Shown: positions 54,187 through 64,000 of the stretch, piece after piece
Position numbering within the stretch: position 1 is the stretch's first letter
Layout of the letters: each line of letters starts with the position of its first letter
Assembly: GCA_022575985.1 (NCBI GenBank)
Contig: JAKSXM010000007.1
Span: 73,221,001-73,285,000, forward strand
Source: Anagrus nilaparvatae
Lineage: Eukaryota > Arthropoda > Insecta > Hymenoptera > Mymaridae
Reading direction: 5' to 3'
DNA length: 64,000 nucleotides
The notes under the pieces: model-generated
Told to the model about the DNA's origin: nothing
Database searches by the model: none
The model's input: the letters and a program-made list of their open reading frames with translations, nothing else
Translations under genes and position numbers: made by a program

Positions 54187-57100
54187 ATGTCAGACAATGG
54201 TAATAATGACATTTCACAGTTCGATGATGTAAGTTATTTTACTTAAAACATTGACTTATTTTTATTGAATTTTCATTTTTTATTTAATAGACAGTATCGA
54301 CTGAAGAAAATTTACTTGGATCATCGGTAAGTCTTACTTTTAATGATAATTCTGTATGCATCAAAGAAAAGCCAAAAGAAAAAATAGAAGTTGAAAAATG
54401 GTGGCTAAAAAAGTCAAGTAGTCTTCAATCAGAAAATGGAACTAAAAATACAGCTGCTCTGGAAAAATTAGAAACCTTACATGGATCTCCAGAGATAAGT
54501 TCTTCTTTACGAGATTTTATAAACAAAGAAAAATTGTGCAAGGTGAGTTTATTATACTTTTAAATATCCTTTTCTTTACATTCTAGATTTTTAATAATTT
54601 TAAGGACAACCAAAACAATGACATACAAGTTACTGAAGAAACTATTGATAATGATTTAGCCCTAGAGAAATATGAGTCAGATTTTGAAAGTAAGTTTAGT
54701 TTATGGTATTGTAGTTAGTAAAAAGATTAAAATAAAACTTATTATTTTAGGTGCTACTGATGAAGATATTGGTAGTTTATTAGAAGAAATGAGCAAAATA
54801 GCAGGCACTATGAGTCCAATACCTGAGAGTAATAAAGTTAATGATGAAAGTATGACTGAAGAGCAAAGATCAGTTGAAGAACTATTACAAGAAGCCAATT
54901 TATTAATAAAAGAAAATGGCAATAATTTAACAAATACTTTAAACAAAGTTGCTGATAAAAATGGAAACATTGACAAGTCTACTGAGCCAGTTCAACAAAT
55001 CAAAGAACCAAAACTTGATTTAAATATCACTAAAACATTAGAACGAAAAATCAATGAAGAGTCTAAAAAATCTATTATTGAAGAAGCCGAAAAATCCGTT
55101 GCCGCTGAATCATTAGAATCCCAGAAAAAAAAGTTGTGCTTAAACTTAAATAATTCTATAACAAATATTTCTGATCCTGAAGAGAATATTTCTAAAAATG
55201 CGCCAGATGAGAGAAAAGAAATTTCTGATGTAGATAAAGATTTTTTTGATAATTTAGTTCAAAAATCTAAGAATTTTTCTGAATTATCTTCAAATACTTC
55301 AACTTTTGAAGAAGAAGATTTTTCTCATTTTTTAAAAATTTTAAAAGATAGTGATAAATCTAAAAATAACTCGTCATCTGTAACAAATTCCTTGCAACTT
55401 TTAACTGATTCATTTGACCCATTGAAAACAAAATTACCAAGTGAAAGTAATGAGGTGGATCCTTTAAAGGATATTAGCCCTGAGTCAAGGAAAAATTATA
55501 ATTCGGGTCAAAGTGAAGATGAAACATCCAAATCAACAAAGCTTCCTAATAAGAGTGTTCCAAAAAAAGTAATTGTCAGTCCTAGAACAGCAATAATCGA
55601 AGCAAAGCGAGTATTAAATTCTAAAAACGAGTTGTATACGGTTGGGTTAACTCCTCGTTTAGAACTTTTTGCTAATGATATCCCAAAATTATTAGCTCAA
55701 AAATCTAATGAAAATCTTAACAAAAGTCAAGAATTTTTCAGAACTGATAGTGAAAAAGAAATATCACCAAGATCAGCAAATGATAGTGAAGACTTCAGTT
55801 TTAAAAATTTTAAAGCTCTTGATGCTTTTAAAGAATCTGATGAAATAAGAGATCATACAAACATTAAAGGTGTCCAAGATTTTAAGGACTTAATAGATTT
55901 TACAGGAAATGAAAAAAACTTATGGGAGCTAGCAAATCTTCAAGAGAGTGCGGTTATTACTAAATCGAAAAAATCTAAAGACAAAATTCTCGAAAATGAT
56001 AATAAGACATATTTGACAGAAAATGCTTTGCACAAATTTGATCAATTGACAAAACCTTCAATGACGCTTGAATCAAAATTTGATCATATGAAAAATTTTG
56101 TTGAAGATTCTAAAAGACAAATAGGCTTTAATTATTTAAAAAAATCATCCGCTCCAAAAACTAGAATTCAACCAAAACCTTTCAAAAATCCTGCAAAAGT
56201 TAAAACACCTACAAAGCCTAATAAAGAATTAGTTAAAAAAAATTCTGAATTTTTGGATGTTAAAGGCAATCAAATTAAATCGTATGATTCCTTGAGTAGA
56301 CAAAATCACCCAGAAGAATCTTTAGAAATTTTTTATCAAGAAGAGAGACTTAAATTTCTTGAATTAAAAAGGAAATTAGAAACAGAATTAGAAAGTTACA
56401 AAGTTAAACTTAAAGATTTTCAAATGCATCATGAGCAGGAAATGTTTTCTCTTAAAAAACAAAATATTTTACTAAAAACAAAAATAGATGAGCATTCAGA
56501 AAAGGAGAAAGCAGAGGCTAAAGTAAAAAGCGAACAAAAGATACTTGCCTTACGAAAAGAAATAGAAAGACAAGAAAACGTATTGAATGCTTATGAAACA
56601 GAAAATAAGAAATTAATGCAAGAAGTAAAAACTCTAAAGTTAGAGTTAAAAAAAAGTACTCCAAAACCAAAGATAAGTATCGGAGAATCTCACAATGATT
56701 CTTATGAATTATTGGAATCATTAAAAGATTTACAAGAAGAAACGGTAAAATTGAATCTGGAAATAACAAATCTAAAACAAAAAAATAGCGAATCTTCAGC
56801 TAGAAATGATGATTTGGCCCAGCAAAATTGTTTGTTATTAGAAGAATTAGATATGATAAAAGATCAATTGAAAACTAAAAATGATTTTATAAATAGTAAA
56901 TTGCAAGTAATGACATCAACTGAATTAGATTTAAGAAAAAAGTTAGAGGATACCAAAGTAGAATTAAGTTCTAAGGCAGGACAATTAAATGCCATTAAAT
57001 TTGATTACGATAAATTTCAACAATCAATAGTACCTATTGAAAAGGAATTGTTAGATTTAAGAACTAAAAATACTCATTTACAAGAAAAATTACAGGTAAT

Positions 57101-59423
57101 TATAAAAATTATTTAAGGTCGTTCTATCCACCATGGATATTTTTTGTGCAGCATTTTAACCATATATTTATTTATAATAATTTTTTAATGAATGAGTCAA
57201 TGCTTTTCAGTAATTTGTACAAGAATATAAAAAAAAATTTCAAGTTAATTATAAAAATTATTTATTTTTTTAAATCATTATTTGTTTAAACAAATATATG
57301 TTAAATTTTTGTAATTTTTGGCTCATAAAAGCCTGAGTTTCCAGATCTGGGCAACTTGAATCAAAATTCTGTTTGACTTATATTAAAGATCATTCAGTTC
57401 TAGGTAGAGGTATTGTGGGAAATTTTTCACTAAACTAAACCTCTTTAGTAATGAGTTATAGCTAATTGTTTATAAAAAATAAGTTAAAAATGTTAATAAT
57501 CTAAAATATATAAACAAATTATAGCCATAACTCATTACTGAAAAGGTTTGGCGAAAAATTTCCCACAATACCACCCCCTAGAATAGAATGATCTTCAATA
57601 TGAGCTAAGCAGAAATTTAAATCAAGTTGCCCAGATCCGGAATCTCAGGCTTTTATGAGCCAAAAATTACAAAAATTTAACAAATAAACATTTTTAATTT
57701 TTTTTTTATATTCTTGTAACAAATAATGAAAAGAATTGACTTTTTCATTAAAAAATTATTATAAATAAATATATGGTTAAAATATTTCAGTTACAAATAC
57801 ACTGCGAAAAAAACACCCAGTGGTGGATAAAATGCCGTTAATTAGATTTTATTAATAGTTTCATATATTTAATATAATGCTATTCTCTAGTCTTCTAAAA
57901 ATAATTGCGAGCGTGAAAAACAGCTAACTCAGAAATTAAAAGACCAAGTTATATTAGACAATAAAAAAATAATCGATTTAAATAGGCAAATTAAAGAAAT
58001 GGAACGCATACTTAAAAGAAAAAATCCAGATTCTGTATCAGCTTTAATATTAACAGCAAATTCAGAAAATGAAAAACTTAGTTTAGAAAAGGTTAGACTT
58101 TTAGAAGAAAGGATAAAATTTTTAGAAAATGAAATTAAAAGTAAAGAAGATTCAGCTCAAGAAAAGCTAAATGAGTTACAAAAAAAATTTACTGATATGA
58201 AGGAAAAGTATACTAGTAACTCTTACACAATTAATACAGTAACAAGTTCATCTCAAAAATTATATGCTGATGCATGTGTTCAAACTTTTAATGATTTTGA
58301 AAATAATATTGATAAAGATGATAGGACGAAAAGTAATAAAGTAGGGCCAAAGTCTCAAAATGCAAAAGAAGATACTCATTTAATTGCAACTATTCGAGGG
58401 TTAAAAATGGACATTTCAAATAAAGATAAAAGTATTTCAAAATTAAGTAAAGATTTTCAAGAATTACAAAAAACGAATAAAAAATTGCAAAAAGAAAGAG
58501 AAAAATTATTAAATGAACGAAGAAATGTTAAATCTGCTGACATTGATAAAATGAGTAAATTCATGACGTTATCTGATTCAAAATTAGTCAATTTAAAAAT
58601 GAGCGAAGGAAATGATCAGAATTCAAATTTTCACCAAAATGGTTTTGCCAATGGTAAAAAATTATCTTTGTCAAATCAAAAATTATATGACCCTCAGCAG
58701 TATTCAGAAAATAGTGATAGTAATAAAGTTAAAAAATTAAGTAACGAAAATGAAGTTTTAAAAGATGAATTGAGTAAAATCAACAAAGATTTTATTGCTC
58801 TAAAAAATAAAAGGTTACAAGATTTAAATTTACTTCAAGAAGAACATGAAAGAGAAATTTCTTCAATTATAAAGGAGTATAGTTCAAAAATAGGGGATTC
58901 AAAGACAGTTAAATTACAGGTAGCTTAGTTTTTTATGTTTAATTATAAAAATGTTTTCAATTAAAAAGTTTTTATTTTCAGGCTGAAGTCAATTCTCAAA
59001 CAGCTATAATAACGCATTTGCAAGAACAAATAGAAAAATTAAAAGATTACAAAGAACAAGTAGTAGTGTTAAAAGCTGAAAGAGAACATTTGGAAGGAAA
59101 AGTTAGAATGTTTTCGGAAAAAATTAAGCATCTATCAACGCCAGTAAGATTTTAATTATTAATTTTACAGAATAAAAAATAAGTAAAAATATAAAATATT
59201 ATTTCAGAGTTCTCAACAATTGCAAAATCTTCAAGAAAAAATCGCTATTTTACAACAACGTCATGAAAGTCGTGAAATGACTTTACAAAAACTTGTTCGT
59301 GATATACTTCGTAGTAAGACACAATGCAAAGATTGTAAAGGTGACAGGGGTAGACAACTTTGTTATTTCCGTCAAGAGTTAGATAATATTATTAGTATGT
59401 TACAAGAATTAACTAATGTATAA
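54187..59423 (+). CDS. Cep162: Cep162-like centrosomal coiled-coil protein (7 exons)
   Basis: Exons 54187-54228, 54291-54542, 54605-54689, 54751-57095, 57891-58919, 58982-59143 and 59208-59423 sum to 4131 nt (1376 aa), in frame. The N-terminal half is acidic, serine-rich and probably disordered, with a KPKEKIEVEKWWLKK segment resembling the tryptophan-pair region of CEP162. A basic patch (KKSSAPKTRIQPKPFKNPAK) precedes about 800 residues of long heptad coiled coil. The end has a short cysteine motif (CKDCKGDRGRQLC) and an FRQELDNIISMLQEL helix. In other animals Cep162 binds axonemal microtubules at centrioles and promotes transition-zone assembly. Chibby lies 1 kb downstream on the same strand. 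I recognise the family from overall plan and N-terminal motif, not by alignment; another centrosomal coiled-coil protein remains possible. Confidence 0.68.
57125..57829. mobile_element. Fold-back element in Cep162 intron 4
   Basis: TATCCACCA at the left mirrors TGGTGGATA at the right. The arms stay paired over about 300 bp each: ATTTTAACCATATATTTATT, GGCTCATAAAAGCCTGAG, CCAGATCTGGGCAACTTGA and GTGGGAAATTTTTC each have a close inverted partner. The pairing runs almost to the centre near 57477. Non-coding. It accounts for most of the unusually long intron 57096-57890. Confidence 0.88.
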
Positions 59424-59641
59424 AACTTGTACAAAAAGAAAAAATTCCGTCTCTATGATCTCTAAATCACGCCATGTTAAAATTTATTTAATTATAAGTA
59501 AGATGTAATAGGCATATCTAGTTAAGTAAATTTAAATTTTTTATTTTTTCAATGAATAATATTAATAATATGAAGAATTTTGTTAAACGAAAAAGATTTA
59601 CAGTCTTCTTTATTTAAGGAAGGAATTAAATCCATGTGATC

Positions 59642-59647
59642 AATAAA
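59642..59647 (+). terminator. Candidate Cep162-like gene polyadenylation signal
   Basis: AATAAA about 220 bp past the stop codon. It is followed by a TTTTGTGAATAG stretch that could serve as the downstream element. Confidence 0.4.
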
Positions 59648-60421
59648 GTCTTCAGAGATTTTGTGAATAGCGATCAGTTTAAAAATTCTTAATCTTAATT
59701 CTTCAAACTATTAATATATAATTGATAAAAATATTTACATATAATTTTAGCTTCCTTTAAATATTGCAGTTTTAAAAAATACGAACTAAATGTTAAAAAT
59801 TAAATAATTCCTCAACACTTATTAGCACAAAAAATAATATTTCATGAAAAATTTATAAAATCTGATATTATTAAATCGATTTAAAAAAAAAGTTCAAAGT
59901 AAAAAAAACTGCCTTTCTGCGAAATTTACTAATAAAGATATGTCTATGGTTGTATATAAAAATATTGTAAATACATTTAATTTATAGAATAAGATCAAAA
60001 TAGGTAAAAGCCAAAATGAAAAATTTCTTCCATTCTACAAATTTTTTCTCTTAAATAGTGTCAAAAATAAATGTTCAGATTCAAGTTTACCCTTGAATCA
60101 CTGCCAAAATATTTCATACAAATTTTATCTTCCGAAAATAGACTAAATTTGAAATTATTTTTTCTATAAGCTAAGAAAGAAAGAAAAGTATTATTTATAG
60201 TATTTATTTATTTATTTATTTATCTGAGATTTATGATTTTTTTATATAATTTTAAGTTGCACAAATTGATTCAGTATGTGAATATAGATACATTGTAAAA
60301 GAGATTCTATCAAATAATTTTAATAAAAATACTAATAACAATGTTTTCTGACTCATTATTTATGTATTACCTAGCAACCAAACAGTGGTTTTATAACAAC
60401 AAGTTACAGTTTCAAGTAAAA

Positions 60422-60976
60422 ATGCTAGGAATGTCTAATTGGTTAAACAGGCCTTCGTTTTCAACAAAGAAAACTCCAGCAAGAAAAATAGCTAACTCTT
60501 TAGCCAATAAAGATTTAAGTCCTAAAAGAATAGAAAAGGAATTAGGATCAAATATAGGTGAAATAAAAATAAATCTTGGCGAGCAACAAGCTATTTTTGA
60601 TCAAGGCATTTGGAAACCAGGTAAAAAATATACAATTTGTATTTATTAGTAATTATCTATTTAATTGACTAATTTTTTTTATTATTCAGAAGTTGGAAAA
60701 TTAGGTGACACATATAAGGAAAATGAAAAATTAAAAAAAGAAATAAAAAAATTAGAAGAAGAAAAAAATCTTTTAAAAATTAAAAATGACATTGTACTTG
60801 ATATGGTCAGTATTTCAAATTCAAAATAAAATTCTAAATAAATAATTTAATTAATTAAAACGCAAGCCTAATTAAAATTATTTAATTTTTACTTTTAGCT
60901 GACAAATTTAGTTGCTGAAACTAAATATTCCAAAGAAGATATTATAAATTTAAGTAAATTTTATTCTGGAAAGTAA
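60422..60976 (+). CDS. cby: Chibby homologue (3 exons)
   Basis: Exons 60422-60620, 60690-60805 and 60899-60976 sum to 393 nt, giving 130 aa (127 aa if translation starts at the second ATG, 60431), against 126 aa for human CBY1. The N-terminus has RPSFSTKKTPARK, which parallels the FSPKKTPPRK of Chibby. The middle has LGEQQAIFDQGIWKP, the counterpart of the conserved GQ..F..G.W block. The last two exons form a leucine-zipper-like coiled coil, with NDIVLDMLTNLVAETK matching the VDILLDMLSETTAES region. Chibby acts at the distal centriole and basal body in ciliogenesis and in vertebrates also antagonises beta-catenin. An in-frame ATG at 60341 would add 27 residues unlike the family, so I prefer 60422. 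An AATAAA signal lies at 61006. Confidence 0.88.
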
Positions 60977-61005
60977 AACAATAATAAATAATAAAAATTT
61001 AAACG

Positions 61006-61011
61006 AATAAA
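61006..61011 (+). terminator. Candidate Chibby polyadenylation signal
   Basis: AATAAA lies 30 bp past the stop, ahead of the fold-back element that starts near 61105, with a T-rich stretch about 25 bp on. Confidence 0.4.
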
Positions 61012-61104
61012 AATAAATTCGATTTTAGATTTTTAAAAAATATTTCTTTTTTTCACTCGGTAACCTATAATAATTAGTTAAAAATATAAATTAAGACAAA
61101 AAAT

Positions 61105-62354
61105 TCCAATTGGACGTAGTACATACCTACCTATTTTTTTCCTTGAAAGTATATGAGCAATTATTTTAAAAGTGCTACTTAATTTGAGCCTGGAATCGTC
61201 ATTTTTTTTTTGAGGGCACATCGATATGACCCGTGTTTTCAGATAGTTTGAACCTTCAGAAAACCGAAAAAAATCGTGAACAAGAAATCGGCGATAGGTG
61301 CTAAAAAGATTTTTTCACTTTTATGTCAAAAACTGTGTTTTTCGTATCCGAGCTACCCTAAATTTTTAAAATAACTTTTTAGGTAAATAAAATTTAAAAA
61401 AATAGATAAGAAAATCTCATTGCCAGGGAAAAACCACTCCAGAAAAAAAAAAAACTTATCTTTTTACGATGAAATTTAGCCAAGATATTGTCAAATTAAG
61501 ATTTTGCTCAAATTCGTCTTAAAAAAGATTGAAATTTTATTGAAAAAAGCCTGCTTCTGAACTTTAAACATGCGTTACTCGCTTGATTTTCATCTTAAAA
61601 TAATAATTTTTTTTTTTAAAATCGATTAATTTTTTCCTGGCAATTCATTTCTTAAGAAAAAAATCATTTTTATTGACCAAATTTCAATTTTTAGGTCAAA
61701 AGCCTTTATAAACTGTAAGTAGCAAGATTTACGTAACACAGTTTTTGATCTAAAAATTAAAATTTGGTCAATAAAAATGATTTTTTTCTTAAAGAAATGA
61801 ATTGCCAGGAAAAAATTAATCGATTTAAAAAGAAAAAATTATTATTTTACGATGAAAATCAAGCGAGTAATGCATGTTTAAAGTTCAGAAACAGGCTTTT
61901 TTCAATAAAATTTCAATCTTTTTTAAGACGAATTTGAGCAAAATCTTAAATTGACGATAACTTGGCTAAATTTCATCGCAAAAAGATAAGTTTTTTTTTC
62001 TTCTGGAGTGGTTTTTCCCTACTGTCAATCAGATTTTCTTATCTATTTAAAAAAATTTTTTTTACCTAAAAAGTTATTTTAAAAATTTAGGGTAGCTCAG
62101 ATACGAAAAACACAATTTTTGACATAAAAGTGAAAAAATCTTTTTGGCACCTATCGCCGATTTCTTGTTCACGATTTTTTTCGGTTTTCTGAAGGTTCAA
62201 GCTAACTGAAAACATTGGTCATATCAACGTGCCCTCAAAAAAAAAAAATTACGATTCCAGGCTCAAATTAAGTAGCACTTTTAAAATAATTACTCATATA
62301 CTTTCAAGGAAAAAAATGGGTAGGTATTGTAGGTATGTACTACGTCCAATTGGA
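61105..62354. mobile_element. 1.25-kb fold-back element 3' of Chibby
   Basis: The ends are TCCAATTGGACGTAGTACAT and its exact inverse. The two arms of roughly 600 bp remain closely paired to the centre near 61730 (examples: AGGGCACATCGATATGACC / GGTCATATCAACGTGCCCT; ATCGGCGATAGGTGC / GCACCTATCGCCGAT). No open frame of note. It begins about 100 bp past the Chibby polyadenylation signal. Confidence 0.88.
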
Positions 62355-63706
62355 TTTAAAAAGAAAAAAAAGAATAGTGTTATTTCTCGCCACTGACAAA
62401 GAAAAATCTTATACGGCCCTGGTTCATAAATAAAGTCTAACTCGGCTTCGCCTCGGATGGTAATTTACGTGCGATTTGGGCCATTCTTTACTTTTCTGGA
62501 CACGGGCTCGTATAAATATACTATTTTTAAACGCTGATAAAAAAAATTCGAGGAAAAATTTTTAAAAAATTTAGCTATTAGATCTGAGAAATTGAGTAAA
62601 AACAAAGTACTTTCGAAAAAAAAGAAATATTGCATCCACTACATCCAAATTAAAAAAATCGTAGATATGTTCCCCTCAGGAATTTTCGGAGAAAAAAATT
62701 AAAAAAAAAATTAGGTCTAATTCGGAAATTTCACCAGATACATCCATGTATAAATACACATACACAGTCATACTTTTTAAAAAATGATTTTTCAGATTCC
62801 TGGGGATTAAAAATGTGCTTAAATGCAAAAAAATCAAAAATTAAAATTTTATATGAGGAACCAAACATCAAAATTTAAGTTTTGGTATTTGTAAATATTT
62901 CTTTGCAGTTCTTATAGAGAACGAAAAATGAATAAAATAAATTTTATTAATGTTAAAAAATTATTAAGTTTATTTATTAATATTACAATGATTGAAAAAC
63001 ATACTTATTAAATATTCTATTTACAATCTTTTCTGCATCTACATACGTTAAATTAAATATAGAAATTTACATATTATTATTATTACAGTTTATTTAGAAA
63101 AAAATTAAGCCAAATTATTGCTAAGTATGCTGGGTTCATATTTGAAATAGTACCCCTAGTCGTACTTCCGCAAACGTGCTGAATTGGCAAAAAACAATAT
63201 ATGGGAACCAATTGGTTATCACGTGAGTTTTTAAGTAACTTTTGGGGCGATTGAGGGAGTAACTGCCAGTTAACTGATCAGTTTTATTCTATTCCTTGCT
63301 AGTTTTTAGCAACAATTAGGCATAATTGATTTATAATATTTTTTTCATTAAGTAAATCAAGTATTTTAAAAAATAAACTTAATTTATAATAAATAAAATA
63401 TCTTCATAAAATCATTAAAACGGTTTAAATTCATATAAAAAATTAATTTTGTTGAAAAAAATAATTAAAATTTAGTAACCACGATTGAAGAAAAAAAAAT
63501 TAATTTCTATTAATTAATAAAATTTTTTTAATTTACAGAACTAAAAATTAAACGTGATTACTAAATTTCGTATTTTTTCAATTTTCACTTATCGTAGTTA
63601 AATTATGCTTATAAATATATTTTGTACAAAACTTAATTAATAATTAATAATATACACTTTCATTTTTACAAAAAAATCTTTGTTTTTTTTTTCAATTAAA
63701 AAAATT
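62355..63706. other. Intergenic DNA between Chibby and the right-edge gene
   Basis: A short CG-bearing patch at 62410-62510 (GGCTTCGCCTCGG, GTGCGATTTGGGCCATTC) shares a GTGCGAT.TGGG.CATTCTTT core with the Tlk intron hairpin loop at about 41684, suggesting related repeat debris. No gene was seen. Confidence 0.6.
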
Positions 63707-64000
63707 CTAGTAAAAAATAACATAAGTACATGTTATTATTGTCAAAAAAGCGACTAGAATCGACGATGAATCGATTTTGTTTTTTGAAGATCCATAATAA
63801 GTCATCGATTGTACACACTCGGTCTCATTTTTCTCTGGTAATGATGTGAAATTCGATAATGCTTGAACTTTAGTTTCCTATAAAAAATAATTTTTTATTT
63901 TGTATTTTAATTAATAATTAGCAAGTACCAAAGTTATTAAATATTTAAAAAATTATTTTACCAATGGTAAACTGTCGTCCCTTTTTCGACAAAAAGTAAC
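63707..64000 (-). CDS. 3' end of a membrane or GPI-anchored protein gene (partial)
   Basis: Two minus-strand exons, 64000-63962 (continuing beyond the window) and 63877-63707, join in phase 0 across a short GT..AG intron and end at a TAG. The 69 visible residues begin VTFCRKRDDSLPL. They contain two N-glycosylation sequons (NFT, NET) and two cysteines, then a small-residue spacer (SSKNKIDSSS) followed by about 17 hydrophobic residues (ILVAFLTIITCTYVIFY) right at the C-terminus with no cytoplasmic tail. That layout fits a GPI-attachment signal, or less likely a tail-anchored type I membrane protein. I do not recognise the family; most of the gene lies outside the window. Confidence 0.6.

Overview
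The window is AT-rich eukaryotic nuclear DNA. It has spliced genes with GT..AG introns, an animal set of cell-cycle and centrosome genes, and many small inverted-repeat transposons. The predicted proteins (Tousled-like kinase, topoisomerase II, a Cep162-like protein, Chibby) and the base composition fit an insect. A parasitoid hymenopteran is possible, but that rests on composition alone and is a guess. No bacterial or plasmid feature was seen.

Layout. Bases 1-15,500 hold no convincing host gene. They contain a decayed Tigger/pogo transposon (5488-6593), a diverged inverted repeat near 10 kb, an unrecognised pseudogene (12032-12705) and an LTR-retroelement integrase scrap (14050-14334). From about 15.5 to 42.5 kb the + strand carries Tousled-like kinase (Tlk). 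I place thirteen coding exons whose lengths sum to 2535 nt, in frame throughout. Eleven of them lie compactly at 39.0-42.5 kb; two upstream exons (15.5 and 20.2 kb) are separated by introns of 4.6 and 18.6 kb. The 18.6-kb intron is a transposon graveyard. It holds a 2.35-kb TA-flanked element carrying 188-bp tandem repeats and a nested 194-bp MITE, a 411-bp-arm palindrome with arms that look identical, and at least three non-LTR reverse-transcriptase relics, one split by a later TIR element.

Tlk converges with Top2 (- strand, fourteen exons, 44733-52875, 1622 aa). Top2 is divergent from a Cep162-like coiled-coil gene (+ strand, seven exons, 54187-59423, 1376 aa); about 1.3 kb between the start codons serves both. 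Chibby (+ strand, three exons, 60422-60976, 130 aa) follows 1 kb downstream. The last 300 bases hold the 3' end of a - strand gene for a glycosylated membrane or GPI-anchored protein.

Functionally, Tlk (chromatin assembly) and Top2 (DNA topology) are S-phase and mitosis genes. The Cep162-like protein and Chibby belong to the centriole/transition-zone programme, so the right third is a small ciliary neighbourhood. Fold-back elements sit in a Top2 intron, a Cep162 intron and just 3' of Chibby. The most unusual signals are the near-perfect palindrome, the minisatellite-bearing TIR element and the ciliary gene pair. I found no clearly novel multi-gene system.
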